Below are positions 1 through 11,349 of a stretch of 64,000 nucleotides of DNA, piece by piece. The notes beneath the pieces are model-generated. The model worked only from the letters and a program-made list of their open reading frames with translations, was not told the DNA's origin and did no database searches. Source of the DNA: Sternotherus odoratus (taxonomy: Eukaryota > Chordata > Testudines > Kinosternidae). Numbering within the stretch: the first letter of the stretch is position 1; every line of letters begins with the position of its first letter. The stretch is from the NCBI GenBank assembly GCA_032164245.1, contig JAVMKO010000003.1, positions 35,401,390 to 35,465,389 of the forward strand, given 5' to 3'. Both the position numbers and the translations under genes were made by a program.

Positions 1-1431
1 GTGTCTCTGTCAGTTGCTCTGGGAAGCTTTTGGTGTCTGATTTTTAGATTAGAACCATGTCCAGGTTAGGCCCTTTGGAGACTGAATGGAGATACTCAAG
101 GAAGTCTAATTCAAATTAGATTTTCATGTTTCTGAACATGGTAGGAAATAACATGCCTCCTCGCTTCCAGATATGTTCTCTCTTGGTCTGTGGTGAATAC
201 ATTTCTGGGGATAAGATTAAAAAGAGGGGAACCAGCTTACCTAACATTAGTCCTGGATGATCACTCAGCCGGGTTTCTTGTCTATGATTTGCCTGCAATA
301 AAATTATCAATGGTAAAAGGAATATTAGACACTGAGCTTTAGTTGATTAACCTGATTTTGAGGTCTAGGTTTCCGTCTGTTTTGGGTTTTGGTGACATAG
401 GCGATCGCTGACTTTACCAGTTTCATTATAACTATCCATTGATCTTTCCAGGCTCTGGTTGGCATTGTCTCCGTTCATTGCCTTCAGATACGACTTGTGT
501 TGAGGAAGAATACAAGTCAATGGTCAGACGTTTATATATCTATTTTTAATTAAAAAGTTAATATCTGAAGATGGCGTTGACTTGGGGATTAATACTCATG
601 AGGGAAAGCTTCCCATTCATCTCTGCTGAGTGGTTATTTTTTCTGGGTTGAAATAATCTTGACTTTTACTAGAATCTGTTCATCAGAATGATACTTGAAG
701 CATCATTATGCTTTTGATTTTCTTTAGATTGTCTGGCCGTTTTAATAGAGAGCAATTCTCTTTTGTTTTTATTGACCTCCCTAGCTTGTCTGTTAAGACT
801 TTGTATTTTTTATAATAGTTTACTGACTTCGTAAAATTCAAAAATTAGGTTCTCCTCTATATATTATCAATGAGAGTAGCATTACAAGGTAAGTATGACA
901 TTATTAGATATTTAGTTTGTTTTCTTTGGCTTTTAAAGTAAAATCTCATGACCTGAAATACTTAACATAGTCTTAACTTTGTATTGCCCAATGTTAAAAA
1001 CAGTTTTAGCACAGTGTGTTTTTTTAATAGGATGCTGACAGGCTGCCAAGATAATTGTAATTAGTTGTTTTCAAATTATGGTATGTTGACTTTAGCAAAG
1101 ATTATCAAATGATTGCAAGAATATCTAACATTTTTATAAAACATATACTTTTAAAAGATGTGTTGTATGCCCACTACTTTAATTTGTCTACAATATACTG
1201 AGCTAGACATATTAAATAGTGCATTACAGCTTTTATTTTCTACGATAGTTCTTGACCATCTTCATTTTTAACCAAATGGGAGGCCCAAAATCAGAGCTTA
1301 CTTTGTGCTTAGGCCTTCAGAGCTCACCAGTAACTCCTGGAATGGGAAGGAACTTCATTCTACTTTCACAGATAACAGCCCAATTGACCACCCTAATCCC
1401 CAAAACAGGATCATATTTTCAAATTTTCATA
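1..1431. other. Unassigned AT-rich intronic sequence
   Basis: This stretch lies upstream of the first AGPAT5 exon in the window, so it is probably intron of that gene. It is AT-rich. I recognise no exon, repeat family or RNA gene in it, and open frames on both strands are short and uninformative. Confidence 0.4.
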
Positions 1432-1949
1432 TTCTTGAGTGCTTGCTCATGTCCATTCCATGTTAGGTGTGTGCATACTGTATGCATCATTGCCAGAGAT
1501 TTTCCCCTCAGGGTTATCCGTCAGGACGGCTCTATCACCCTCTGGTGCCAGGCGCTTATGTGCCGGTATAAGGGGTTCCGCCAGCCATTCACCCTCTCAG
1601 TTCCTTCTTTCTGCCCATGATATTTGCTGTAACAACCCTTCCTACTTTGGCAAGGTTTCCCTCTCCCTATCGTCAAGGGGATGGAGCTGGGCATGCCCTG
1701 GTTCCTAGGTTTAAAACCTTGTGTCTCCTGTGGCAAGCCTATGCCCATGAGTGACCCACACTTGAGTTGTCTGAAGTTTTTGGGGAGAGACTCACGTGAG
1801 AGAGGTGCCAGACCATCCATGTTCAGACCAGCCTCAGAGCCAAGCTGCTTCCATTCTGCACCAGGCACTTCAGACTCAGTACAAAGTGCTCCTCTGGCAC
1901 CATGCACTTCTCAGCACCATTCCCTATCTCGGGTGACAAATATGGAATA
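1432..1949 (+). mobile_element. 5'-end relic of a DIRS-like retrotransposon
   Basis: The start closely parallels the left end of the large DIRS at 36337: both carry a 'GCTCAT.TCCATTCCATGT' stretch, then 'GATTTTTCCCCT'-like and 'TTCCGCC/CCCACCCTCAGTTCCTTCTT'-like segments in the same order. The part after about 1680 is cysteine-rich when translated and looks like the N-terminal gag zone of DIRS elements. No RT, recombinase or second terminal repeat follows, and a CR1 begins directly after it. It is more diverged than, and probably a different subfamily from, the 36 kb copy. Identification is by eye alignment to the other copy in the window. Confidence 0.6.
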
Positions 1950-2242
1950 ATAGGCTCTTCAATTTAGCAGAGAAAGGCATAACACAGGCTGGAAGTTGAA
2001 GCTTGACAAATTCGGATTGAAAATAAAATGTAAATTTTTAATACCAAGGGTACTTAAGCATTGGAACAATTTTCCAAGGGTTGTGGTGTATTCTCTATCA
2101 CTGGAAATTTTTTAATCAAGATTGGTTATTTTTCCAAAAGATCTAGTTTAGGAATTATTTAGGGAAGTTCTATGGCATGTGTAATACAGGAAGTCAGACT
2201 AGATGATCACAGTGGTCCCTTCTGGCTTTGAAATCTCTGAAA
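1950..2242 (+). mobile_element. CR1 LINE, 3' end fragment
   Basis: The segment has the ordered landmarks of a CR1 3' end: a 'GGCTGGAAGTTGAAGC' start, 'TTGGAACAATTTTCCAAGG', 'ATCACTGGAAATTTTTTAA', and finally 'CAGACTAGATGATCACAGTG' with 'GTCCCTTCTGGC' before a short 'AAATCTCTGAAAA' tail. It is 5'-truncated, as most CR1 copies are, and sits in the same orientation as AGPAT5. No intact ORF remains. Confidence 0.75.
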
Positions 2243-3274
2243 ACAGTTCAGCACCCAACAGCTCCCATATAGACACCTAAATGAATGACTGGGTCATGAA
2301 AAGAACTCTGTTCCCATTTAGTCCTGATTTCCAGTAGTACTCCTCCCCTATTGAGACGAACGATTCCATTCATGGTCAAACTTTTTTTTAAAAAACTAAC
2401 AAAATACACACTGCCTCAGCAGATGCAGAGATTGAAAATCAAGTCAGTATGGAGTTAATTGAATATGCACAAATCATAGAGCATGTATTGAATGTAGAGA
2501 GGGCTGGGTTTTTTTCTTTGTCTGAATGGGTGTAAATGTTTGTACGTGGTGATAGTAGCAGGGGGAATGTCAAATTTCAGGCCACAAGGAATATATTTAG
2601 GAAAATTGAAGCAACATTAGGTGAGTTGAATGGAATGTCCACACCCATAACTATATAATTGCAGGTACAACACTGTAATATTCAGCAGTACATTTACCAA
2701 ATAAATATTTTTGAAACATCACATAGTGGCATCGTTTGAAGTGACAGGTCACAAAATTAAAAAATATGGCCACCATATTATGCTTCTAAATATTTACATC
2801 ATTGATGTAATATTGAATAAACAAATATCACTGAGGCAAGAAGGGCTTGTTGTATATGTGATGTACCTCATTCAGTGCACTAAATGCCCCGATAACAATG
2901 ATGTGGGTGAAATGAGACAATCCTTACGCTCCTGAATTAACTCACACAGAAAAATGATAAAAGAAAAAAACATTCCATCACCTATGGGTGAATGCATTTC
3001 ACAAAGCGATAGCTCTATTGCTGACCTCTTAGTCTCGAGGACTTCCATCTTCAAAAGTTGAGCCTGGGAGCTTAAATTTATGGCTTATTACAACAATCTC
3101 TAAACTATTTAATCCTCTTCCCCCCTCCAGCTTTTTTTTTAATGATTATTCCTCCCCCCCCCCCCCCCCCCGGTGACTGGAGACGTGTTAATGGGCTATT
3201 GAATAATCTCTTGAAATACGTTAGCTACTAGTACTAAACAATCTGTTCCAACTTGTATTTAGCTGTGACACTCT
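2243..3274. other. Unassigned intronic sequence with an 18-C run
   Basis: No gene or named repeat was recognised. A pure run of 18 cytosines lies at 3154-3171, preceded by a T-run. Such runs are often unstable and are a weak point for assembly. Confidence 0.4.
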
Positions 3275-3527
3275 GGGTATGTCTATACTGCAGTTAACCA
3301 ACTGACTTGGGCTTGTGAGGCTCAGGCTTGCAGCTGTTTAATTGCAGTGTAGATGTTCAGTCTTGGGCTGCAGGGACCCTGTGAGATGGAAGCTCCCAGA
3401 GCTCAGGCTGCAGCCCAATCCCAAATGTCTGCACCACAGTTAAACAGCCCCATATCCTGAGCCTTGCAAGCCTGGCTCAGCTGGTTTGGGCCAGCTCTGG
3501 GTGTCCAACTGCAGTGTAGACAAACCC
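3275..3527. mobile_element. MITE with GGGTATGTCTA...ACAAACCC termini
   Basis: A 253-bp non-autonomous DNA transposon. The left end GGGTATGTCTATACTGCAGT is the inverted complement of the right end ACTGCAGTGTAGACAAACCC with a few mismatches. The interior is GC-rich and partly palindromic ('GGGCTGCAGGGACC' against 'GCTCAGGCTGCAGCCC'). A longer relative with the same termini is at 50247-50769. No clear target duplication is visible, so I do not assign the superfamily. Confidence 0.7.
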
Positions 3528-3537
3528 TTTCAGTATC

Positions 3538-3668
3538 TTTCCAAGACCCGAAGAGCTCTGTGTAAGCCCAAAAACTTGTTTTTCTCACCAACAGAAATTA
3601 GTTCAATAAAAGATATTGCCTCACCCACTTCAGCTCTCTAATATCCTGGTAACAACATTGCATACTCC
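3538..3668 (+). mobile_element. Penelope-like element 3' end, short fragment
   Basis: The fragment contains 'CAATAAAAGATATTGCCTC', 'ACCCACTTCAGCTCTCTAA' and 'ATATCCTGGTAACAACATTG', which also occur (to the 'TCACCCACCTTGTCTCT' point) in the copy at 29135. The first 30 bases resemble a decayed hammerhead-like core: 'CCGAAGA', a GCTC...AAGC stem, then an A-run in place of GAAA. It lies 10 bp after the MITE at 3275. Confidence 0.5.
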
Positions 3669-6600
3669 TAAAGAAGCAAGATAGGGATAATGGCTTATAT
3701 AGATCCTTTCAACTTTAAGGATCCCAGAGCATTTTAGAAATTAATTGTTTAATAGCACTCAGCAGTACTACGAGGCAGTTTCACAATTTTAGGTCAGGAA
3801 ATGAAGGAAATCCAAGAGGTTCTCCCCAAAAAACATCAAGGTGTCTCAAACTTTGTCATAGCATTCTTGTAGGCTTCTGCATTGTAAAGATTTATTTGAA
3901 GAATATAGAGGTACCAGACAGTCACTGGCAAACTTTTTTAATGCTGCAATGATTTTGTCAAGTCCTAAGCAAAAAGAAACTGTTAATATTTTAACTCTAA
4001 ATTCAAAAATTCCTTAAAGAGTACTGTGGTATTTAATATGTTTACTCTTTGCTTTGGAAATTCTGCTGTTAAGTGAGCAGCCGGCCTGGGGAACATTTTT
4101 GAGACAGAGCTAACAAAAGATAGAATATCTCCTTGTAACATTTGAGGCTAAAAGCGATTAACCTCAAAGCCTTCTAATATTTTACTTGGAGAAGAAGTTT
4201 AACAGTAAGAGACTAATTTTTAACTTCACATGCGGTCCATTTTATAGAAGTATTTTTAAAACATCAGAAAACTGACTTCAGATCATCTGATTCTGAGATT
4301 CAGTGCACATTCAAACACTGTGGAACTAGACCATAGTTTCACTGCCAAACACAGAAAAAGTACATATATTCTGGGCATGCTCAAAAGTATGTTTTCTTAT
4401 ATGGAAACGGGCATGGTCAGACATAGCAGTCATGGATTTTAAACATTTTGGTTAAAACTTTTAGAGTGCTATGAAACTATGTACCTTTTTGTGTCCAGTC
4501 ACATTGATCTTCACATTGAACCAGTGTGCAAGCCACCTCTGAAGGTTTAGCTGTTCAGGGAGTGTAGAAGCTCTTGACATTCCTTCACAGTTGTTTTCTT
4601 AATTCCATATTTCCTCACTGCAAATACAGTCACATCTGCTCAATCGATCTTCTTCCATCTGCTGGAAGTAAGCTGCCTTTCCTCCTCCCCTCCGCCTTCT
4701 CCCCCCCACCCCGTTTTTGTCAAAGCCATTTCTAAGGCCTCAATTTAGTGTCTGACTTTAAGCAGGACATAGTCCCATTAACCAATAGTCAATGAGATTA
4801 TATGTTTAAGTTAGACACATGCTCGAGTATCTTGTTGAATTAGATCTTCATCTGCTCATTTTTACTGTGTGTGTGAAAAATACAGTGGGTATTCCAGCAT
4901 CCTCATGAGGAGTGAGTGTTCCATCCACCTCACTATGTGCCTGCCTGCCTTAATGGAGTTGAGAGTAAGTTACCTTTGAAAACAGTTTTCCCATGAATTG
5001 GTCTAGTCTTAAGTCATATTTGCAAATAACAAGATGCTTGTTTGCCTGGGGTTCTAGTCTTCCTGGAGACCACATAAAACTTTACTGACTTTAATGGGAG
5101 TTGTTATAGTTTATTGATGGAAGGCTATGGATGCTCTGAGCAGTCATTGGCAAATACCATTCATTAGTTCTCATATCTGGAGGATTTTTTAACATTTTTT
5201 CCTCCTCCCTGGAGGGCAAAGAATACTTTCCCAGTTGTATACAAAGGAAGATACAGAGAATAAACTGGGAGAGTATTCAAGACTTATGAGTTCTTCAGTT
5301 AGCATGAAGATATATTTTCTAATGGAAACTTTTGAAAGCCCTTTGTTTAAAAAAAAATTCACAAGAATTAAACTTCAGTTTCCAGTTGTGAAACCGCTCC
5401 CAGGTCAGATGTTCGAAGACTTCATTTTTCATGTTTGAAATGCAAAGTGTTTTAAAACAATTATCTTGTCAGTTGCATTATCAAAAACTATACATCAAAC
5501 GGTTGTGCTGAGCCAATCAAAACACACAGCTGCATTACTACTGTCCTAAGGATGGATTGTTTAGTGATCCAAATGGTATAATTAGCAATAATGGAATAGA
5601 AATGAGAAAAGAACAATTTAGGTTAAATCAAAGGGTTAATATACTGTACGTGAGATGCTGGACTGTATAGTAATCTCTAAAGTGAAGTTGTGAAAGCCCC
5701 TCTGCTTGGGTCCATTTTAAATTGAAGTGGTCAAAGGACTCAAATATATTCTGTAGGGAGTTAACCACTGCAGTATCTGAACAAAACAGCCTTGTCTCTT
5801 TTCAGTCTCTGGCTTCTGTGAAGCTCCATGATTCATATTATTATCAAAATGTTATTTCTGTAAAATAAATGGATAGTGATATTTCCTGATACTCATTTCA
5901 CACTTTAGATATTCTGACCTATCTCAACATAATATCTCTTATCTGTTTTCTGTTACTGGCTTGATTTTATAAAAGTGTAGAAACAGGTAATATCTCCAAG
6001 TTAAATGTGATGTGGAGCTGGAGAACGTGCAGGTTTTTACTGTCCATCCTTTCTTTTTTTCAAAATTCCTTAATAGCAGAATCCCACTTGTAATGCTGCT
6101 GCTATTTCAAACAGTGCTCCCTTGGCAGTGATGGTGTAAGCAGCAGTGATGCTGTGTTGTGTAAAGTGAAAACAAAATCATAGAGAAAATGGGATGAAGA
6201 AGGGCCAGGAACAGAAGTTGCAAAAATGTTTGCTCACGCCGAGAGGGGGACTGCACCATTAGTATAGCAACATCATTTTAGTTAGGAACAGGATTTGGTT
6301 CCTCCTATGAGGAAAGACCTTTGATTGCTCTTAATCAGCCCCTTCTGGCAAACTGAAAAATTGGAGTTGATAGGCTATCAGAATAACCACACTTGTGACT
6401 TCTCAAACAGTGGGATGATTGTGGTTATACGGTGCCTTTTGAAAGAGAGAGAATTAGTAGTTACAGAGACGAAACAATATAAACATATTGAAATCACCAA
6501 TTACACTTTGACAGTGGGGACAAGAATAGCATCCTGTCTAATCACACATAATTTGAGTAGATTTCTGTCACTGATATTGAGGGGTAATGGAACTCAATAT

Positions 6601-6850
6601 TTAATGGAGAAAACATTGGTTGCACACAGGAAGTAAGATGTTCAGTGAATATTAAACTTGTTTGAATTTACCTGTGTGTATGTTTTGCCTTCTGAGTTGA
6701 TTCCAGGATACAAAATTTCAAGAAACAATCTTTGTTCTAACATTTCTTCACAATTTCAACTCGCTTTATACCCCTTTGAGACAGAAAGAAGCTTGGGACA
6801 TTTTTTACATACCCTGCTTGTAGAATTTAAATGATGTTCATTACTACTTA
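3669..6850. other. Unassigned intronic sequence; weak MIR/L2-like patch
   Basis: No exon was recognised. A patch at about 3690-3800 ('GATCCCAGAGCATTTTAGA', 'ACGAGGCAGTTTCACAATTT') resembles an antisense MIR or L2 tail but is too decayed to call firmly. The remainder is AT-rich single-copy-looking sequence. Confidence 0.35.
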
Positions 6851-7096
6851 CAGAGGTTCCCAAACCTTTCCACAGTGAACTGTATCTTTAATACAGAGAT
6901 CGTTTTGTGGACCAGCCTCCCTTTCCATTAACAATCACATAATGTCTCTATTGCAACTACAGCAGTTGTTTAGGTAAAATACATTAAATACATTCTGTCG
7001 TTTTAATGCGGCTTTGCAAATGGGTATCAGTAGAAGAAACTGGCAATATGTAGCCAGACCGCTCGCTCTACACAGACAGTAGTTTGGAAACCACTG
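6851..7096. mobile_element. hAT-like MITE
   Basis: A 246-bp element bounded by CAGAGGTTCCCAAACC on the left and GTAGTTTGGAAACCACTG on the right, which are imperfect inverted repeats of the 'CAGTGGTTCCCAAACT' type common to hAT-derived MITEs. Interior coding capacity is absent. The flanking octamers (ACTACTTA and AACAATCG) do not match, so the duplication has decayed or one boundary is off. It ends 96 bp upstream of an AGPAT5 exon. Confidence 0.6.
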
Positions 7097-7192
7097 AACA
7101 ATCGTCTGTTGAAAATGGCTTTTCCCTTTGTATAGTTTCAGTTAAGTCCAGCTAATTTTATCCTTCCAATGTGTGTTTGTGCTCTTTCCTAG

Positions 7193-7354
7193 GGCTTGCA
7201 GTTTTAAAACATGTGCTGACGCCACGTGTAAAGGCAACTCATGTTGCCATTGACTCAATGAAGAATTACTTAGATGCAGTTTATGATGTTACAGTAGCAT
7301 ATGAAGGTACTGTGGACCACAAAGGACAAAGAAAAGTGGCACCGTCCATGACTG
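7193..7354 (+). CDS. AGPAT5: AGPAT5, third-from-last coding exon
   Basis: This exon encodes 'GLAVLKHVLTPRVKATHVAI' and runs on to 'QRKVAPSMT', which I recognise as 1-acylglycerol-3-phosphate acyltransferase 5. The enzyme acylates lysophosphatidic acid to phosphatidic acid with acyl-CoA and is placed in the mitochondrial membrane. The exon follows a TTTCCTAG acceptor (AG at 7191-7192) after a pyrimidine-rich stretch and ends at a GTGAGT donor (7355-7360). Both ends split codons: it opens with the last two bases of a Gly codon and closes with the first base of a Glu codon completed by the exon at 23379. The VLTPR segment corresponds to the fourth acyltransferase motif region. The HX4D and EGTR motifs are in exons upstream of the window. 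There are no stops or frameshifts. Confidence 0.95.
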
Positions 7355-7757
7355 GTGAGTTGGCATTATTATTTATTAATTCATACATTATGAATTTATA
7401 AAACTACAAGGCCAGATCCATTGCACAGCTCAGTTTGCACTGCTCAGATGGTTAACACAGCAGTAAAGCTTGATGGATCCAACCCACTGAGGACTTTGCA
7501 TTGGGGATCCGTGGCTGATGAGCATATATAGTGACTCCTACGCAATTCAGTAGGAGGTTCCTAAACGGTAGGCTCCTAGACCAGATCACCACTTCTGGCC
7601 CTCAAAAATCTGTCAGAAAATTCTGATTCCGGTTCTTGCATGTACATTCTAATCTCAATGTCAAACACAGTGCACTGTTCCACATGTCGTGATAGTGATG
7701 TAAGCATCAAATCAGGTCTTAAAAATATCCCAGTACAGTGGCATTGGAACAGTTTTT
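7355..7757. other. Start of the 16 kb AGPAT5 intron
   Basis: Intronic sequence directly after the GTGAGT donor. It contains no recognised repeat. The intron runs to 23378 and is mostly made of the mobile elements listed below. Confidence 0.6.
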
Positions 7758-8066
7758 AAGGTGGGGTTGCTGAGCTGTGCGCCCTTTTGCCCCTGTCATC
7801 ACCCTTCACTGCCCCAGGCTGGGGCCAGCGGCCAGGACCCCAGCCCAGCAGCAGAGCCCCCTGGACCAGTATCCAGGACCCGGGGCTGGCAGCAGGCTGA
7901 GCGGGGCCAGTGGACGGAACCCCAGCTGGTAGTGTGCCGGCAGCCATTACCCCAGGCCAGCAGCAGAGCCCCTGAGACAAGTGGCCAGGACCTGGGTAGT
8001 GTGAATGCCACCGAAAATCAGCTCGCATGCCGCCTTTGGTACACGTGCCATAGGTTGCCTGCTTTA
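7758..8066. mobile_element. hAT-type DNA transposon fragment, GC-rich
   Basis: The GC-rich block contains 'GGCAGCAGGCTGAGCGGGGC' and repeated 'CCAGGACCC' motifs, and ends near 'GCCGCCTTTGGTACACGTGC' then 'ATAGGTTGCCTGC', a decayed hAT terminus. The same interior motif recurs at 52498-52520, where the 'GGTTGCCAATCCCTG' end survives. Frames across this block are by-products of base composition. Terminal repeats are incomplete. Confidence 0.5.
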
Positions 8067-8170
8067 AACAGTGTCAATTTTAAATCAACATAGTTTATTG
8101 CACTGTAGCTTTTCCAGGTTTTTTTTAATATAGCCTTCTGCTCTCATAAAGTTCAATTGCTTTCAATTAT
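8067..8170. repeat. Dispersed direct repeat, copy 1
   Basis: About 100 bp beginning 'AAACAGTGTCAATTTT', with 'TTTATTGCACTGTAGCTTTT' inside, is repeated in the same orientation at 9052-9160 with roughly one mismatch in six. I do not recognise the family. See the paired entry. Confidence 0.6.
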
Positions 8171-9051
8171 CATGTTCTATTAGACTGAATTAATGGAGAT
8201 TTCTAAGTTAACTAAATAGCAGTATTTAACTCTCTTAAAACCAGAGACAGGACTTTATTTTACTGTAACAAAGTAACTCAAGTTTTCTTGCACAGTATTC
8301 ATATACCAGGTGTTTTTCTTTCACCAGCTTCAGTTGGTGAATTATCATCACTTCTGGGCATCACTATCTGGGTGCATTAGGTTACCTCTCTCAGAAATGT
8401 AGGCCAAAATGTTCATTGTCAAATCTGATCTGTAATTGTAGTTTGTCTTTTCAGTACATTAAAAATCTGACTTTGCATACTAGCTGACTAGGCCTTTTTG
8501 ACTTCAGAGTCTGCTTTGATGCAGAGTTGTGTTTTCAGTCGGAGCAACGGTAAAAAGGATTGCATGAGCATTATTACACTATGCTATTTGAAAGAACTGT
8601 ATGCAGTATAAAGTATGCAGTTGAGCTTTGGGTTACTCTTCTGTGCTAGTATGGATGGGGAGTCTGGATCTTTTTCTAACCCATATGACCATTGTTTTGT
8701 TACAGATTAATGGTGGGTTTTTAAAAAATTATTATTCAGCATGTTCCTTCATTGCAAAAATTATGTATATAAAAATCTGTATTTTAGCGACCTTCAGGGC
8801 TCCTTACAGATATATATTTATTCTTCTTCCATCAAAGAATTACTCTTAGCTGGTAGACAGAAATGTAGTTCAGCTGTTCCCAAGTCCAACTTATTTTTTG
8901 TTCAATTATAAAATATTTTCAAGAACATGATGAACTTTTTGGTATGACTTGTATTTTTTCCCCTATTTAAAAAAATGTTCAATGTTCTGAACTCCAAAAG
9001 CATTTTGTCTCCTTGGCCCAGCCTTGTCATATGAACACATGTCCAATACAA
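8171..9051. other. Unassigned AT-rich intronic sequence
   Basis: Between the two copies of the direct repeat. No exon, repeat or RNA gene recognised. Confidence 0.35.
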
Positions 9052-9160
9052 TTTTAAACAGTGCCAGTTTTTAGTCAACATATTTTATTGCACTGTAGCT
9101 TTTCCAGAATTCTTTTAATATAACTTTCTGCTCTTATGAAGTTCAGTTGACTTCCCCATT
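9052..9160. repeat. Dispersed direct repeat, copy 2
   Basis: Begins 'AAACAGTGCCAGTTTTTAG' and shares 'TTTATTGCACTGTAGCTTTT', 'CTTTCTGCTCTTATGAAGTT' with the copy at 8067. The spacing is about 985 bp. It could be a local duplication or two insertions of one element. Confidence 0.6.
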
Positions 9161-9773
9161 ATTGTTATAATACAAGTTTGTTTATTAATTATCTGATATT
9201 ATTTATTTTTCTAGTTATTTTAAGTAAGGATTCCATACATTATTACTTTTCATCTTTAAATTCTCTTCAAACATTTTTTGGCAGCTCCCTAGTACTGAGT
9301 ATTGCCAAATGTGCACTTTTGTAAAACCTGATTCAGTTTGTAATTCTGCAAGCCTGTAGTAAACATCTGTAGTAAACATTTTGAGAACAGTATATCCATT
9401 CAGTTCTTCAGTCTTAACATTTAGCTTTCTCTCTCTTTTTTAAAAAATAAAAATCTTTTTGAACTTGTTGTAAGTGTTATGATCAGCAAATATATTCTGT
9501 CTGGTTGTAAAGTGCTGTGTAAGTTATGGTGATAAACAAATCTATAAAAAATGTTGAAATGTTTCCTTCCATCAACTAATTGTGAAGGTTGAGATGATTG
9601 CGGCCTCACACTTGTCTGTACTTTCAGCAACAGAAAAGCTAACACGTGATGAACATTCAGCTAAATAATTATTTTATTCATAAACAAGTAGCCATATGAA
9701 ACATCTATGCAAAACATACCAGATTCTTGTCGTATTCACATAATCTACATAATTTATTATTGGGCATATAAAA
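9161..9773. other. Unassigned AT-rich intronic sequence
   Basis: No gene or named repeat seen. A short exact repeat 'CTGTAGTAAACAT' occurs twice in tandem at about 9355-9380. Confidence 0.35.
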
Positions 9774-10757
9774 ACTAGAGCTATAAAGTGATTAAAAATA
9801 TCACAATCATGCAATTAAAAAAATTAATCACAGTGTTAATAATAGAATACCATTGATTTAAATATTTTGGGTGTTTTCTACATTTTCAAATATATTGATT
9901 TCAATTACATCACAGAATACAAAGTGTACGATGCTCATGTTATATTTATTTTTGTTTACAGATATTAGTGCTGTAAAAAACAAAAGAAATATTATTTATC
10001 ATTTCACCTGATCCAAGTACTGTAATGCAATCTCTTTATCATGAAAGTTGAACTTACAAATGTAGAATTATGTACACACAAAATAACTGCATTCAAAAAC
10101 AAAACAATGTAAAACTTTCAAGCCTACAAGTCCACTCAGTCCTACTTCCTGTTCAGCCAGTCATTCATACAAACAAGTTTGTTTACATTTGCAGGAAATA
10201 ATGCTGCTCGCTTCTTGCTTACAATGTTACCTGAAAGCAAGAACAGACGTTTACATAAGTCTGTTCTAGCTGGCATTGCAAGATTTTTACGTGCCAGATG
10301 TGCTAAAGATTCATATGTCCTTTACATACGTCCATGCTGATTGTCTGAATAAGAAGTAGGACTGAGTGAACTTGTAAGTTCTAAAGTTTTACATTGTTTT
10401 GTTTTTGAATGCAGTTAATAGTAACCCCAAAAAAATCTACATTTGTAAGTTGCACTGTCATGATAAAGAGATTGGTGAATTGAAAAATACTATTTCTTTT
10501 GTTTGTTTTTATAGTGTAATATTTGTGATCATAATAATAATTTAAAGTGAGTAGTGTATATTTTATTCTGTGTTGTAATTGAAATCAATAGAGTTGAAAC
10601 ATCCAAAAGAACCAAAGATGGTAAATAAATTTAAATTCATATTCTATTACCACTATGATTAAAACTGCAATTAATTGTGATTAATTTTTTTAATCGTGAT
10701 TAAATTTTTTGAGTTAATGACGTGAGTTAACTGCGATCAATTGAAGTACTTGTAAGG
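9774..10757. mobile_element. Long palindromic DNA transposon (fold-back, about 980 bp)
   Basis: The two halves are inverted copies. For example CTCTTTATCATGAAAGTTGA and ACTTACAAATGTAGA (10030-10065) match in reverse complement the 'TCTACATTTGTAAGTTGCAC' and 'TGTCATGATAAAGAGATT' of 10436-10472, and 'ACTGCATTCAAAAACAAAAC' pairs with 'GTTTTGTTTTTGAATGCAGT' at 10396-10415. Outer ends are built of 'GATTAA/TTAATC' words, typical of a vertebrate-wide MITE-like group. The centre (about 10180-10310) is a short non-paired spacer. No transposase ORF is present. Exact termini and duplication are uncertain because the ends are AT-rich and decayed. Confidence 0.7.
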
Positions 10758-11349
10758 CTAAAAATTACTAAGATGGTCATATTTATAATTCCTTGACCCC
10801 CTAAGCCACAAAGGGGAGCTTGAACTAATATAGAAGGATAGTATATGTTCTGAAAAGTCAAGACCATTCTACCATTTGCCAGGCAATAGCCTAACAGCTG
10901 TTTTGTTCAAGAATTAATATAACATGGTTTGAGGGCACTGAGAATCAGTTCAGAAAAACTCCTACAATTAGTATTATAGTACATCCAATATGATATGCAG
11001 ATATTCTCGTCAGAATTAAAAGAAATAAATGTAACCCACATCAAAAACAAAATGGCAGCACAATCATGTTAACTTTCAAAAGAGGATAAAGTTGACATTC
11101 CTTTTTCAATGTAGCAGCTTTGATTGGAATTTATTGCATGGAAGACAAACTTTTGATAAGCACAACTTCAATTGAAGGCAATAGATTTATTGTGCTGAAG
11201 CATTATTTCCCATGTGAATGAAATTTGACTTCCATAAAGTTAAAACATATTTCTCAAAACATGCTTTCATAACTGTAAAACAAAATTCTTCTCGTCATTG
11301 TTGCAGAACCCATATGTGTCTAGGAACTTGGTTAATTCTTTGCTCACAG
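10758..11349. other. Unassigned AT-rich intronic sequence
   Basis: No gene or repeat family recognised. Confidence 0.35.
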
